A stretch of 64,000 nucleotides of DNA from Ramlibacter sp. Leaf400 (lineage in GTDB: Bacteria > Pseudomonadota > Gammaproteobacteria > Burkholderiales > Burkholderiaceae_C): contig NZ_LMQL01000011.1 of NCBI RefSeq assembly GCF_001424545.1, forward strand, positions 389,124 to 453,123. Direction: 5' to 3'. Shown piece after piece: positions 15,788 to 25,052 of this stretch. The translations under genes were made by a program, and so were the position numbers. Under the pieces are notes generated by a model that was given only the letters and a program-made list of their open reading frames with translations, did not search any database and was not told the origin of the DNA. How positions within the stretch are numbered: position 1 is the first letter of the stretch; every line of letters starts with the position of its first letter.

Positions 15788-18412
15788 ATGGAGGAGAGTC
15801 CCCTGAACACCGAAGAGATGGCCCTGAAGGCCGACGGTCACACGCCCATGATGGCCCAGTACCTCGCCATCAAGGCCCAGCACCCGAAGACGCTGGTGTT
15901 CTACCGCATGGGCGACTTCTACGAGCTGTTCTACGCCGACGCCGAGAAGGCCGCGCGCCTGCTGGACATCACGCTCACCCGCCGCGGCAATTCGGCCGGC
16001 CAGCCGGTGGTGATGGCGGGCGTGCCCTTCCATTCGGTCGAGGGCTACCTGGCCCGCCTGATCCGGCTGGGCGAGTCGGTCGCCATCTGCGAGCAGGTGG
16101 GCGACGTCGGGGCGTCCAAGGGCCCGGTGGAACGCAAGGTGGTGCGCGTGGTCACGCCCGGCACGCTGACCGACACCGAGTTGCTCTCCGACAAGTCCGA
16201 GGCCGTGCTGCTGGCGGTGCACCAGGGCTCGCGCCACCGCTGCGGCCTGGCCTGGCTGTCGGTGACGCAGGGCGCGCTGCAGCTGGCCGAATGCGCCGGC
16301 GACGAGGTCGAGGCCTGGGTGGCGCGCATCGCGCCCAGCGAGCTGCTCTACAGCGCGGAGGCGACGCCCGTCTTCACCCAGCGCCTGAACGCGCTGCGCT
16401 TTTCCACCAGCGTCTCGCTCACCGAGCGCCCGGCCTTCCAGTTCGACGCCGGCCTGGGCCTGCGCAAGCTGCTGGAGCAGCTCAACGCCGCCACGCTGGC
16501 GGCCTGGGGCGCGGACGAACTCACCCACGCGCACGCCGCGGCCGCCGCGCTGCTCAGCTATGCCGAACACACCCAGGGCCGCGCCCTGTCGCACGTGCAC
16601 AGCCTGCAGGTGCAGCGCGACGACGAGCTGATCGACCTGCCCATCACCACCCGCCGCAACCTGGAGCTGGTGCAGACGCTGCGCGGCGAGGACTCGCCCA
16701 CCCTGTTCTCGCTGCTGGACACCTGCATGACCGGCATGGGCAGCCGCCTGCTCAAGTGCTGGCTGCTGGAGCCGCGGCGCGAGCGCACGCAGGCGCAGGA
16801 CCGGCTCGATGCCATCGAGCTGCTGCGCGGCGGCGCCTGGCAGCGGCTGCGCGCCGAGCTCAAGGGCACCAGCGACGTGGAGCGCATCACCGCCCGCACG
16901 TCGCTGCGCCAGGTGCGCCCGCGCGAGCTGGTGGGGCTGCGCCAGTCGCTCGACAAGGCGCTGCAGCTGGCCGGTGCGCTGGAAGGCGGCACGGACCTGT
17001 TGGCGCGCCTGCGCGCCGACCTGGCCCCGCCGCCCGGCTGCGCGCAGCTGCTGCAGCACACGCTGATGGAAGAACCGGCGGCGCTGGTGCGCGACGGCGG
17101 CGTGATCGCGGCCGGCCACGATGCCGAGCTGGACGAGCTGCGCGCCATCCAGGTGAACGCCGACGGCTTCCTGCTGGAGCTGGAACGGCGCGAGCGCGAG
17201 CGCAGCGGCATCGCCAACCTCAAGGTGCAGTTCAACCGCGTGCACGGCTTCTACATCGAGGTGAGCCAGGGCCAGCTGGACAAGGTGCCGGCCGACTACC
17301 GCCGCCGCCAGACGCTGAAGAACGCCGAACGCTTCATCACGCCGGAGCTCAAGGCCTTCGAGGACAAGGCGCTGTCGGCCCAGGAAAGGGCGCTGGCGCG
17401 CGAGAAGTTCCTCTACGAGCAGCTGCTGGACGCCCTGCAGCCGCACGTGCCCGCGCTCGGCCGGCTGGCGCGCGCGCTGGCGTCCGTCGACGCGCTGTGC
17501 GCGCTGGCCGAACGCTCGCTCACGCTGGGCTGGTGCCGGCCGCAGTTCACCCGCGAACCCGGCATCGAGATCACCGGCGGCCGCCATCCGGTGGTGGAGG
17601 CGCGCCTGGCCGAAACCTCCGGCGGCGCCTTCATCGCCAACGACACGCGGCTGGGCCCCAGGCAGCGCATGCAGGTCATCACCGGCCCCAACATGGGCGG
17701 CAAGAGCACCTACATGCGGCAGGTAGCGCTGGTCTGCCTGCTGGCGGCGATGGGCTCGTACGTGCCGGCCACGGCCTGCCGGCTCGGGCCGATGGACGCC
17801 ATCCACACCCGCATCGGCGCGGCCGACGACCTGGCCAACGCCCAGTCCACCTTCATGCTGGAGATGACCGAGGCGGCGCAGATCCTGCATTCGGCCTCGC
17901 CGCAGAGCCTGGTGCTGATGGACGAGATCGGCCGCGGTACGTCCACCTTCGACGGCCTCGCCCTGGCCTCGGGCATCGCCGCGCACCTGCACGACCGGAC
18001 GCAGGCCTTCACCCTGTTCGCCACGCACTACTTCGAGCTGACCGAGTTCCCGGCCCGGCACCACTGCGCGGTGAACGTGCACGTCAGCGCCACCGAATCG
18101 GGCAGCGACATCGTGTTCCTGCACGAGATCCAGCCCGGCCCGGCCAGCCGCAGCTACGGCATCCAGGTGGCCCGGCTGGCCGGCATGCCGGCCGCGGTGG
18201 TCAACCATGCGCGCCATGCGCTCGCCGCGCTCGAGCAGCAGCAGGAGGCCGCGCGCGAGCAGGTCGACCTGTTCGCGCCGCCGCCCGAGCCGGTGCGCCA
18301 GGGCCCCAGCCCGGCCGAGGCCGCGCTGGCCGCGCTGGACCCGGATACGATGAGCCCGCGCGAAGCACTGGACGCGCTCTACGCGCTGAGGAAGAAACTG
18401 GAACCGAAATGA
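15788..18412 (+). CDS. mutS: DNA mismatch repair protein MutS
   Basis: An 874-residue full-length MutS. The mismatch-reading Phe-x-Glu is present near the N-terminus ([11 protein letters not shown]). The connector, core and clamp domains follow. The ATPase carries Walker [15 protein letters not shown] and Walker [17 protein letters not shown], and the helix-turn-helix ends near the C-terminus. MutS dimers bind mismatches and recruit MutL for methyl-directed repair. The start ATG 15788 is followed by a downstream alternative ([14 protein letters not shown]) that would also give a complete domain 1. The stop overlaps the Anbu-like gene as ATGA. Confidence 0.96.
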   Translation: MEESPLNTEEMALKADGHTPMMAQYLAIKAQHPKTLVFYRMGDFYELFYADAEKAARLLDITLTRRGNSAGQPVVMAGVPFHSVEGYLARLIRLGESVAICEQVGDVGASKGPVERKVVRVVTPGTLTDTELLSDKSEAVLLAVHQGSRHRCGLAWLSVTQGALQLAECAGDEVEAWVARIAPSELLYSAEATPVFTQRLNALRFSTSVSLTERPAFQFDAGLGLRKLLEQLNAATLAAWGADELTHAHAAAAALLSYAEHTQGRALSHVHSLQVQRDDELIDLPITTRRNLELVQTLRGEDSPTLFSLLDTCMTGMGSRLLKCWLLEPRRERTQAQDRLDAIELLRGGAWQRLRAELKGTSDVERITARTSLRQVRPRELVGLRQSLDKALQLAGALEGGTDLLARLRADLAPPPGCAQLLQHTLMEEPAALVRDGGVIAAGHDAELDELRAIQVNADGFLLELERRERERSGIANLKVQFNRVHGFYIEVSQGQLDKVPADYRRRQTLKNAERFITPELKAFEDKALSAQERALAREKFLYEQLLDALQPHVPALGRLARALASVDALCALAERSLTLGWCRPQFTREPGIEITGGRHPVVEARLAETSGGAFIANDTRLGPRQRMQVITGPNMGGKSTYMRQVALVCLLAAMGSYVPATACRLGPMDAIHTRIGAADDLANAQSTFMLEMTEAAQILHSASPQSLVLMDEIGRGTSTFDGLALASGIAAHLHDRTQAFTLFATHYFELTEFPARHHCAVNVHVSATESGSDIVFLHEIQPGPASRSYGIQVARLAGMPAAVVNHARHALAALEQQQEAAREQVDLFAPPPEPVRQGPSPAEAALAALDPDTMSPREALDALYALRKKLEPK

Positions 18413-19236
18413 CCTACTGCGTCGGCATCAAACTCAATGCAGGCCTGGTGTTCCTGTCCGACTCGCGCACCAACGCGGGGGTGGACCACATCAGCACCTT
18501 CCGCAAGATGATCGTGTACGAGCGGCCCAACGACCGCTTCATGGTGCTGCTGACGGCCGGCAACCTGTCGATCTCGCAGTCGGTGCGCGAGATCCTGCAG
18601 GTGGAGCAGCTCAAGGACCCCGAGGGCGGCGAGCCGATCACCATCTGGAACGCGCGCAGCATGTTCGACGCCGCCCGCGTGCTGGGCCAGGCGGTGCGCC
18701 GCGTCTACGAGCGCGACGGCGAGTCGCTCAAGTACGCCGGCGTGGAGTTCAACATCTCCATGATCTTCGGCGGTCAGATCCGGGGCGAGGGCATGCGCCT
18801 GTTCTCCGTGTACTCGGCCGGCAACTTCATCGAGGCCACGCCGGAGACGCCCTACTTCCAGATCGGCGAGTCCAAGTACGGCAAGCCGGTGCTGGACCGC
18901 GTGCTCACGCCCGACACGCCGCTGGACGAAGCCGCCAAGTGCGCCCTGGTGTCGATGGACTCCACCATGAAGTCCAACCTCTCGGTCGGCCCGCCGCTGG
19001 ACCTGGTGGTGTACGAGGCCAACCAGTTCCAGAGCGACCGGCTGGTGTGCATCGACATGGCCAACCCGTACTACCGCATGCTGCATTCCAGCTGGGGCCA
19101 GAAGCTGCGCGAGGTGTTCGACAGCCTGGACGATCCGGTCTGGGACGACGCCCACACCGACACGCCGCTGAAGGTGACCGATGCGCAGAACAAGCCGCTG
19201 AAGAAGATCACGCGGCCGGAAGAAAAACTGATCTGA
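18409..19236 (+). CDS. Proteasome-type peptidase, Anbu-like (COG3484)
   Basis: A 275-residue Ntn-hydrolase of the proteasome beta fold. It begins [20 protein letters not shown], so Thr2 would become the N-terminal nucleophile after Met removal, and Asp and Arg of SDSRTNAG are the usual partners. FRKMIVYE and [13 protein letters not shown] are also typical of the ancestral beta-subunit (Anbu) group. Anbu forms open helical assemblies; its substrate is unknown. In many bacteria it sits with transglutaminase, alpha-E and ATP-grasp genes; none is here. Instead it overlaps mutS by 4 nt, so it is translated from the mutS message. Confidence 0.87.
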   Translation: MTYCVGIKLNAGLVFLSDSRTNAGVDHISTFRKMIVYERPNDRFMVLLTAGNLSISQSVREILQVEQLKDPEGGEPITIWNARSMFDAARVLGQAVRRVYERDGESLKYAGVEFNISMIFGGQIRGEGMRLFSVYSAGNFIEATPETPYFQIGESKYGKPVLDRVLTPDTPLDEAAKCALVSMDSTMKSNLSVGPPLDLVVYEANQFQSDRLVCIDMANPYYRMLHSSWGQKLREVFDSLDDPVWDDAHTDTPLKVTDAQNKPLKKITRPEEKLI

Positions 19237-19262
19237 CGCCGCGCGCCTCGGGCACCGTGCCG

Positions 19263-19402
19263 GTCATCCCCGCGAATTGATCTCGTCATTCCCGCGAAGG
19301 CGGGAATCCAGAGCTTTCCTCTCGGCGCACGCGCCCCCTGGATTCCCGCCTTCGCGGGAATGACGGCCTTGCCTGGATCCCTGCCCTTCGCGGGGACGAC
19401 GC
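19263..19402. repeat. Cluster of dispersed palindromic repeats
   Basis: At least three family members: a degenerate head at 19263, a full head from about 19284 (GTCATTCCCGCGAAGGCGGG) and an inverted copy ending about 19365, plus a partial inverted copy to 19402. They fill the gap up to the next gene. Confidence 0.82.
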
Positions 19403-19409
19403 CCCTGAT

Positions 19410-20219
19410 ATGTCCCTCATCGTCTTCTCCCACGCCAACAGCTTTCCCGCCGCCACCTACGGCGTGCTTTTCCGGCAGCTGCGCTCGCGCGGCTTCACGG
19501 TCAAGGCGGTCGACAAATTCGGCCACGACGAGCGCTATCCCGTCACCGACAACTGGCCGCACCTGGTGCAGCAGCTGCACGACTTCGCCGAACGCGAGGT
19601 GGCGCGGGCGGGCGAGCCGGCCTTCCTGGTGGGCCACTCGCTGGGCGGCATTCTCAGCCTGCTGTGCGCGGCCCGGCACCCGCAGCTGGCGCGCGGCGTG
19701 CTGCTGTTGGACTCGCCGGTGATCGGCGGCTGGAAGGCCACCGCGCTGGGCGCGGCCAAGTCGACGCAGCTGGTGGGATCCATCTCGCCCGGCCGCATCA
19801 GCCGCAAGCGCCGCCACCGCTGGCCCGACCCCGAAACGGCGATGGAGCATTTCCGCCACAAGAAGGCCTTCGCGCGCTGGGACGAGCAGGTGCTGCGCGA
19901 CTACGTCCACCTGTGCACCCACGACGAGGGCGGCGAGCGGGTCCTCTCGTTCGACCGCGACATCGAGACCGCCATCTACAACACGCTGCCGCACCACCTG
20001 GAACGCGTGCTCAAGCGCCATCCGCTGCGCTGCCCGGCGGCATTCGTCGGCGGCCTGCAGTCGCTGGAGCTGCGCCAGGTCGGCCTGGCCCTGACCACCC
20101 AGGTGACGCAGGGGCGCATGGCCATGCTCGATGGCAGCCACCTGTTCCCGATGGAGCAGCCGCTCGCCACGGCGGCGGCCATCGAAGCCCTGCTGCGCTC
20201 TTTGGAGAGCGCTGCCTAG
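19410..20219 (+). CDS. Alpha/beta hydrolase
   Basis: A 269-residue cytosolic alpha/beta-hydrolase. Visible landmarks are the oxyanion region FSHANSFPAATY near the start, the nucleophile elbow GHSLGG at about residues 75-80 and a C-terminal DGSHLFPME containing the catalytic His. The lid region contains a basic stretch (ISRKRRHRW). The substrate is not predictable. ATG 19410 is the first start after a repeat cluster. A second, unrelated hydrolase follows 85 bp later. Confidence 0.85.
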   Translation: MSLIVFSHANSFPAATYGVLFRQLRSRGFTVKAVDKFGHDERYPVTDNWPHLVQQLHDFAEREVARAGEPAFLVGHSLGGILSLLCAARHPQLARGVLLLDSPVIGGWKATALGAAKSTQLVGSISPGRISRKRRHRWPDPETAMEHFRHKKAFARWDEQVLRDYVHLCTHDEGGERVLSFDRDIETAIYNTLPHHLERVLKRHPLRCPAAFVGGLQSLELRQVGLALTTQVTQGRMAMLDGSHLFPMEQPLATAAAIEALLRSLESAA

Positions 20220-20304
20220 GAGTCTGCGCGGGCGCCCCCGTCCTACAGCGGCCCGCCGAAGAGCCCGACAACCACGGATGGGCTCGAGGCCTCAAGATGG
20301 AGGC

Positions 20305-21054
20305 ATGCCAACAGCGATCCTGCGCTCAGCGCCCAAGGCCCCTCCCCTGTCCCTGCTCGCCATGGAGCCGTTGCGCGCCATGTTCGATTTCGCCGCCGCC
20401 GCTCTCGCCGTGCGCGCGGCAGCGGTGGGCGACGGCCATCCGGTCATGGTGTTCCCCGGCCTCGGGGGCGCGCCCTTCACCACCTCCCACCTGCGCGGCC
20501 ACCTGGACGGCTGCGGCTTCACCGCCCACTGCTGGGGGCGCGGCATCAACACCGGCCCCAGCGGCGACTTCGACGACTGGCTGGACGGGCTGGAGGAAGA
20601 CGTGGAAGACCGGTTCGAGCAGGACGGCCGCAAGGTCAGCCTGGTGGGCTGGAGCCTGGGCGGCATCTATGCCCGCGAGCTGGCCAAGCGCCGGCCGGAA
20701 TGCGTGCGGCAGGTGATCACCCTGGGCACGCCGTTCGCGTCGATGCGCGGCGCCACGCATGCCGACTCGGTCTACAAGCTCCTGAACGGCGACGCCGCCG
20801 GAGTCACGCCCCAACTGAAGGCGCGCCTGCGCCAGTGTCCGCCGGTGCCGACCACCTCGATCTACAGCAAGAGCGACGGCGTGGTGTGCTGGCAGGACTG
20901 CATCGAGCGCCGCTCGCCGCTGGCGGAAAGCGTGGAAGTCTCGGCCAGCCACCTGGGCATGGCGACCCACCCCGGGGTGCTGGGCATCGTGGTGGACCGG
21001 CTCGCGCAGCCGGAAGGCAAATGGCGCCGCTGGCGCAACAAGCCGGTGAATTGA
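20305..21054 (+). CDS. Alpha/beta hydrolase, lipase/acyltransferase-like
   Basis: A 249-residue protein whose core runs GDGHPVMVFPGLGGAPFTTS, then the nucleophile elbow LVGWSLGGIYARELA, and a C-terminal SASHLGMATHPGVLGIV with the probable catalytic His. This pattern recalls COG1075-type predicted lipases. It lacks a clear signal peptide. ATG 20305 is used, although the GGAGG just upstream is unusually close; a start at ATG 20362 (MEPLRAMF) is a credible alternative. A GTCCTACA motif lies at 20240-20247 in its upstream region. The exact lipid or ester substrate is unknown. Confidence 0.8.
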   Translation: MPTAILRSAPKAPPLSLLAMEPLRAMFDFAAAALAVRAAAVGDGHPVMVFPGLGGAPFTTSHLRGHLDGCGFTAHCWGRGINTGPSGDFDDWLDGLEEDVEDRFEQDGRKVSLVGWSLGGIYARELAKRRPECVRQVITLGTPFASMRGATHADSVYKLLNGDAAGVTPQLKARLRQCPPVPTTSIYSKSDGVVCWQDCIERRSPLAESVEVSASHLGMATHPGVLGIVVDRLAQPEGKWRRWRNKPVN

Positions 21055-21055
21055 G

Positions 21056-21259
21056 CTAGTCGGACGACGGCCGGTCGTCCAGGTCCGCGGGCTTGCTGCG
21101 GCGGGCGCGATAGCCGTGGCGTCGCAGGTTGTCCAGGGCGCTGGCCGAGCCTACGCCCCAATTGCTGTCATTGGCGGATTCGTCCGTGGGACGCTTTCCC
21201 TGCGCCGGTGCTTTGTCTTCGGGCGCCTTCGCGTCCGGGCCTCGATCCTGCTGGTCCAT
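21056..21259 (-). CDS. Small hypothetical protein, 67 residues
   Basis: Starts at ATG 21259 (MDQQDRGPDAKAPEDKAPAQ). The first 30 residues are Pro/Ala/Lys/Asp-rich and probably disordered; a conserved-looking core NDSNWGVGSASALDNLRRHG follows and the end is charged. I recognise no family. It converges with the preceding hydrolase, and a variant of the recurring GTAGGAC motif lies upstream at 21347-21354. Confidence 0.55.
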   Translation of the reverse strand: MDQQDRGPDAKAPEDKAPAQGKRPTDESANDSNWGVGSASALDNLRRHGYRARRSKPADLDDRPSSD

Positions 21260-21391
21260 CCTTGCTGCCTTGGCTGTCCTGGGGGCAGCCTCGAGCCATG
21301 ATGATCCGCTGCATATCCGATGGGTGTCGGACGCGAAGCCTGCGCGAGTAGGACGCGACGCGCACGGCGGGCGTGCAGCGCGCAGCAAACT

Positions 21392-22216
21392 TCACTCCGT
21401 CCAGTCGACCCAGCCCATCGATGCGGTCAGCAGCACCACGATGCCGAAGGCGATGCGGTACCAGGCGAAGGGCGTGAAGCTGTGGCTGGAGATGTAGCGC
21501 AGCAGCCAGCGCACGCAGGCCCAGGCGCTGATGAAGGAGAACACCAGGCCGACCGCGAACATGGGCAGGTCCTGCATCGAGAGCAGGCCGCGGTCCTTGT
21601 AGAGGCTGTACGCGCCCGCGCCGATCAGTGTGGGGATGGCCAGGTAGAACGAGAAGTCGGTGGCCGCCTTGCGCGACAGCCCCAGCAGCATCCCGCCGAT
21701 GATGGTGGCGCCGCTGCGGCTGGTGCCCGGGATCATGGCCAGGCACTGCACCAGGCCGACCTTGATGGCGTCCAGCGCGCTCATCTGGTCCACGTCCTCG
21801 ATGCGCACGCTGCCCTGCTGCCGCCGCTCGGCCCACAGGATCACCAGCCCGCCCAGGATGAAGGTGGTGGCCACCACCTCGGGGGTGAACAGGTGCTCCT
21901 TGATGGCCTTGCCCAGGGCCAGCCCGAGCAGCACGGCCGGGAAGAAGGCGATCAGCACGTTGAGCGCGAAGCGCTGGGCCTGGCGCTGGGTCGGCAGGGC
22001 CGCCACCGTGCTGCTGATCTTCTGCCAGTAGACGATGATGACCGCGAGGATGGCGCCGGTCTGGATCGCGATGTCGAAGACCTTGGCCTTGGCGTCGACG
22101 AAGCCGAGCAGCGAGCCCGCCAGGATCAGGTGGCCGGTGCTGGAGATCGGCAGGAACTCGGTGAGCCCCTCGACCACGCCCATGATCGCGGCCTTTACCA
22201 GCAGGACGACATCCAC
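21392..22216 (-). CDS. uppP: Undecaprenyl-diphosphate phosphatase
   Basis: A 274-residue polytopic membrane enzyme that dephosphorylates undecaprenyl pyrophosphate to recycle the lipid carrier for peptidoglycan and other envelope polymers; overexpression confers bacitracin resistance. Both BacA signature motifs are present: [20 protein letters not shown] near the N-terminus, with catalytic Glu residues, and [15 protein letters not shown] mid-protein. About eight membrane segments are visible and the length is typical. ATG 22216 starts at [13 protein letters not shown]. Confidence 0.96.
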   Translation of the reverse strand: MDVVLLVKAAIMGVVEGLTEFLPISSTGHLILAGSLLGFVDAKAKVFDIAIQTGAILAVIIVYWQKISSTVAALPTQRQAQRFALNVLIAFFPAVLLGLALGKAIKEHLFTPEVVATTFILGGLVILWAERRQQGSVRIEDVDQMSALDAIKVGLVQCLAMIPGTSRSGATIIGGMLLGLSRKAATDFSFYLAIPTLIGAGAYSLYKDRGLLSMQDLPMFAVGLVFSFISAWACVRWLLRYISSHSFTPFAWYRIAFGIVVLLTASMGWVDWTE

Positions 22217-22409
22217 TCGCTCTCCCTTTTCCTCGATGTGAATCGCGGATTATCGATTGCCTCAGCAATGATTTCGGCGCGAATGGCCCGATCGGCTCAC
22301 AGCCGTCGCGCATCGGCGCCCGCCTACAGGTCAAGGGGAGCACGACCGATGCCGCCGCGCCACACGCGGGCTGAAATGGAAGCATCAGCAGCCTTCGAAG
22401 GAGTCCCTC

Positions 22410-22982
22410 ATGGAACGAGACAAGCCGGCGGCCCGCGGCGCGCCCAGGATGCCCGACGCCCGCGTGCGTGAAGTCGGGCGTGAGATCGAGCGCGATGCCG
22501 AGGGCAAGGAGCTGGGACCGCACCCGGTGGGCACCGCCGTGGGCGGCGTGGCGGGCGCGGTCGCGGCGGGCGCGGCGGCCGGCAGCATCGCCGGGCCGAT
22601 CGGCGCCGCCGTCGGGGGCGCGATCGGGGCGGTGGCGGGCGGCTTGGCCGGCTCGCTGGCGGCCGACGCCGTCGTCGATCCCGAGCAGGAGGACGAGTAC
22701 TGGCGCGGCAATTGGCAGCAGCGCGAGTACGCCAAAGGCGACTTCAGCTACGAGCAGGACTGGAGCCCGGCCTACCGCTACGGCGTGGAGGCGTACAACC
22801 GCCATCCCAGGCGCGACTTCGACGAGCTGGAGGGCGACCTGTGCGATGGCTGGAGCGGCTCTTGCGGCGGGTCGCGGCTGGACTGGCAGCGTGCGCGGCC
22901 GGCGTCGCGAGAGGCGTGGGACCGGGCGCGTGCGCTGGCGGCGGGGAACCTGCCGCGCGAGGGCGGTCCGGACAAGCCGTAG
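22410..22982 (+). CDS. Glycine-zipper domain protein
   Basis: A 190-residue protein. A charged N-terminus (1-35) precedes two hydrophobic Gly-rich helices with regular GxxxG spacing (about 42-90: GTAVGGVAGAVAAGAAAGSI and GAAVGGAIGAVAGGLAGSLA). The C-terminal half is acidic and aromatic, with repeated Tyr and Trp (DEYWRGNWQQREY, DWSPAYRYGVEAY). The architecture resembles stress-associated glycine-zipper envelope proteins of Burkholderiales. No signal peptide is visible; the zipper could insert in a membrane. GAAGGAG just upstream supports ATG 22410. A CGCCTACA element lies about 90 bp upstream. Confidence 0.7.
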   Translation: MERDKPAARGAPRMPDARVREVGREIERDAEGKELGPHPVGTAVGGVAGAVAAGAAAGSIAGPIGAAVGGAIGAVAGGLAGSLAADAVVDPEQEDEYWRGNWQQREYAKGDFSYEQDWSPAYRYGVEAYNRHPRRDFDELEGDLCDGWSGSCGGSRLDWQRARPASREAWDRARALAAGNLPREGGPDKP

Positions 22983-23000
22983 GCCGAGAGGCGGACGCAC

Positions 23001-23062
23001 TGGGTCCCCGCCTCCGCGGGGACGACGAGTTGCCGTCATTCCCGCGAAGGCGGGAATCCAGA
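23001..23062. repeat. Dispersed palindromic repeats
   Basis: An inverted-orientation copy (CCCCGCCTCCGCGGGGACGA) is followed by a head copy (GTCATTCCCGCGAAGGCGGG, from 23034). They separate two convergent genes. Confidence 0.8.
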
Positions 23063-23072
23063 GCTCCCGCCT

Positions 23073-24017
23073 TCACCCCGGCCGCAGCGCCTCGCGCAGC
23101 TGCGCCGCGCACAGCTGCACCGCCACGATGGCCTCGTCGATCACCCGGCCCATGGTGATGAAGCCGTGGATCTGCCGCTCGAAATTCACCAGCGCCGCGC
23201 GGCTGCCCGCCTCGGTGAGCTTCTGCGCATAGGCCAGGCCTTCGTCACGCAGCGGGTCGTAGCCGGCGATGAGCACGAAAGCCGGCGGCAGCTTCGAATG
23301 GTCCTCGTGCAGCAGCGGCGACGCACGCCAGTCCAGGTCGTGCTTCGGGTCGTCGATGTAGTGGTCGTGGAAGTACGTGATCGAGTCGCGCGTGAGCAGG
23401 TAGCCCTGCCCGTTGGTCTGGTGCGAGGGCCAGCCGCGCCGCTGGTCGGTGGCCGGGTAGATGAGCAGCTGGAACGCGATGGGCAGCCCGCCGCGGTCGC
23501 GCGCCTCCAGCGCGACCACCGCCGCCAGGTTGCCGCCGGCGCTGTCGCCGCCGACCGCCAGCCGGGCCGGGTCGAGCTTCAGCTGCGCGGCATTCGCATG
23601 CACCCAGCGCGTGGCCGCGATGGCATCGTCCACGGCCGCGGGGAAGCGGTTCTCCGGCCCCATGCGGTAGTCCACCGACACCACCGCGCAGCCCGAGCCG
23701 TTGGCCAGCTGGCGGCACAGCACGTCGTGCGAGTCGCGGTTGCCGATCACCCAGCCGCCGCCGTGGTAGTAGACGAGCACCGGCAGCACCTGTGCGGCCG
23801 AAGCGCCCATCGGCCGGTAGAGCCGCAGCGGGATCTCGCCGCCCGGGCCGGGCGCGGCCAGGTCGCGGGCCAGGGCCACTTCGGGCGGGTCGGGCTGGGT
23901 GACGGCGCGCCGCACCAGGTAGTACTCGCGCGCCTTCTCCGGCGTCAGCGTGTGGGTGGGCGGGATGCCCTTTTCCTCGATCAGGCGCAGCAGCGCCTGG
24001 GCCTGGGGGTGCAGCAT
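23073..24017 (-). CDS. Alpha/beta hydrolase, HSL-type esterase
   Basis: A 314-residue esterase of the hormone-sensitive lipase group. The oxyanion motif HGGGWVIGN, nucleophile elbow GGDSAGGNLAA, acid motif AGYDPLRDEG and catalytic His in ERQIHGFITMG are all present and in order. Such enzymes cleave short-chain esters in the cytoplasm. I place the start at ATG 24017 (MLHPQAQALLRL) because AGGAG lies just upstream; a start 14 codons earlier at 24059 would be atypical. It converges with the glycine-zipper gene. Confidence 0.9.
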   Translation of the reverse strand: MLHPQAQALLRLIEEKGIPPTHTLTPEKAREYYLVRRAVTQPDPPEVALARDLAAPGPGGEIPLRLYRPMGASAAQVLPVLVYYHGGGWVIGNRDSHDVLCRQLANGSGCAVVSVDYRMGPENRFPAAVDDAIAATRWVHANAAQLKLDPARLAVGGDSAGGNLAAVVALEARDRGGLPIAFQLLIYPATDQRRGWPSHQTNGQGYLLTRDSITYFHDHYIDDPKHDLDWRASPLLHEDHSKLPPAFVLIAGYDPLRDEGLAYAQKLTEAGSRAALVNFERQIHGFITMGRVIDEAIVAVQLCAAQLREALRPG

Positions 24018-24070
24018 CGGGGTCTCCTCGGCAGCGGTGTGAGCGCCGCAGTCTGACACAGCGCCCGCTC

Positions 24071-24155
24071 GTCATTCCCGCGGAGGCGGGAATCCAGTGC
24101 ATCCGCTTTCGCGGACTGCCGGAAGCCCTGGGTCCCCGCCTTCGCGAGGACGACG
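24071..24155. repeat. Composite dispersed repeat
   Basis: A head copy (from 24071) and a degenerate inverted copy enclose a GCGGACTGCCGGAAGC linker that recurs at 27.6, 43.3 and 63.8 kb. The element lies upstream of the esterase gene. Confidence 0.8.
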
Positions 24156-24282
24156 GCCTTGTTTTTCACTCCCGCTTTCCAGCGCTTCGTCGGCCCCTGC
24201 GGCGGTTCGTCGCGCCGACGTCGCGGCGCCCCGGCCCCGCGAGCACAGTCCCCCCATCGAAGACGCCACCAGGAGCACCGCC

Positions 24283-24693
24283 ATGGAACTCACCCCCGTC
24301 ATCGCCGTCCACATGACCGCCGCGCTGGGCGCGCTGGCCACCGGTCCGGTCGCGCTGTGGGCCCGCCGCGCCGGCGCGCAGCGGCCCAAGCTGCACCGCG
24401 CCTTCGGCTACGCCTGGGTCACGCTGATGCTGGTGACCGCGCTCTCGGCGCTGTTCATCCGCGACTTCCAGCTGCCCAACCTGGCCGGCTACACGCCCAT
24501 CCACCTCCTCGTGCCGGTCACGCTGATCAGCCTTTTCGGCGCCTTCTACAAGCTGGCCCAGGGCAACATCGCCGGCCACCGGATGGTGATGCGCAACCTG
24601 TACCTGGGCGCCTGCGTGACGGCGGGCCTCTTCACCCTGCTGCCCAACCGCTACCTCGGCCGGATGCTCTGGAGCGCGGTCGGGCTGGCCTGA
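24283..24693 (+). CDS. DUF2306 family membrane protein
   Basis: A 136-residue protein with four hydrophobic segments (about 3-25, 42-60, 70-90 and 105-125). The family pattern of a His near the start of each helix is visible (VIAVHMTAALGALATGP, KLHRAFGYAW, YTPIHLL, AGHRMVMRNLY), as in small cytochrome-b561-like or heme-related membrane proteins. Heme binding is only suggested by these histidines. ATG 24283 follows AGGAGC. The gene is followed by a 2TM protein and a LytS/LytTR system and may belong to the same functional unit. Confidence 0.8.
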   Translation: MELTPVIAVHMTAALGALATGPVALWARRAGAQRPKLHRAFGYAWVTLMLVTALSALFIRDFQLPNLAGYTPIHLLVPVTLISLFGAFYKLAQGNIAGHRMVMRNLYLGACVTAGLFTLLPNRYLGRMLWSAVGLA

Positions 24694-24738
24694 CCTCTTC
24701 CCCTTACCTGACTCAACCCAACCCAAGGAGCACGAGCC

Positions 24739-25029
24739 ATGGACACGAACCTCAGCGACAGCGACCTCGAACGCATCGCCCGCCGCCGCGCGGGGGCCCG
24801 CCTGGGCTGGTACATCCACGCCGGCGTCTACGTGGTGGTCACCACGGCGCTGGGCCTGCTGTCCGCGCTGGGCGGCCGGTCCTGGGCGGTGTACCCGGCC
24901 CTGGGCTGGGGCACCGGCGTCGCGATCCACGGCCTGGTGGTGTTCTTCCTCACCGACGGCAGCGGCGTCTACGAGCGCCTGGTGCAGCAGGAGCGCCTGC
25001 GCCTGTCCCTGCGGCGCGACGCCCGGTGA
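24739..25029 (+). CDS. 2TM domain-containing protein
   Basis: A 96-residue protein with two membrane helices (about 22-45 and 52-75) and a short loop, the pattern of the 2TM domain family: ARRRAGARLGWYIHAGVYVV then GWGTGVAIHGLVVFF. 2TM genes frequently lie next to LytTR-type regulators, and here a LytS-like kinase begins 23 bp downstream. AAGGAG upstream supports ATG 24739. The function is unknown; a signalling accessory role is inferred from context. Confidence 0.82.
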   Translation: MDTNLSDSDLERIARRRAGARLGWYIHAGVYVVVTTALGLLSALGGRSWAVYPALGWGTGVAIHGLVVFFLTDGSGVYERLVQQERLRLSLRRDAR

Positions 25030-25052
25030 GCGCTGCCTAGAATGCCCTGCTG

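Noticed and set aside
15533..18217. An 894-codon open frame antisense to mutS
   Set aside because: Its composition (Arg/Gly/His/Gln-rich) is that of reverse-complemented GC-rich codons, and mutS on the other strand is complete.
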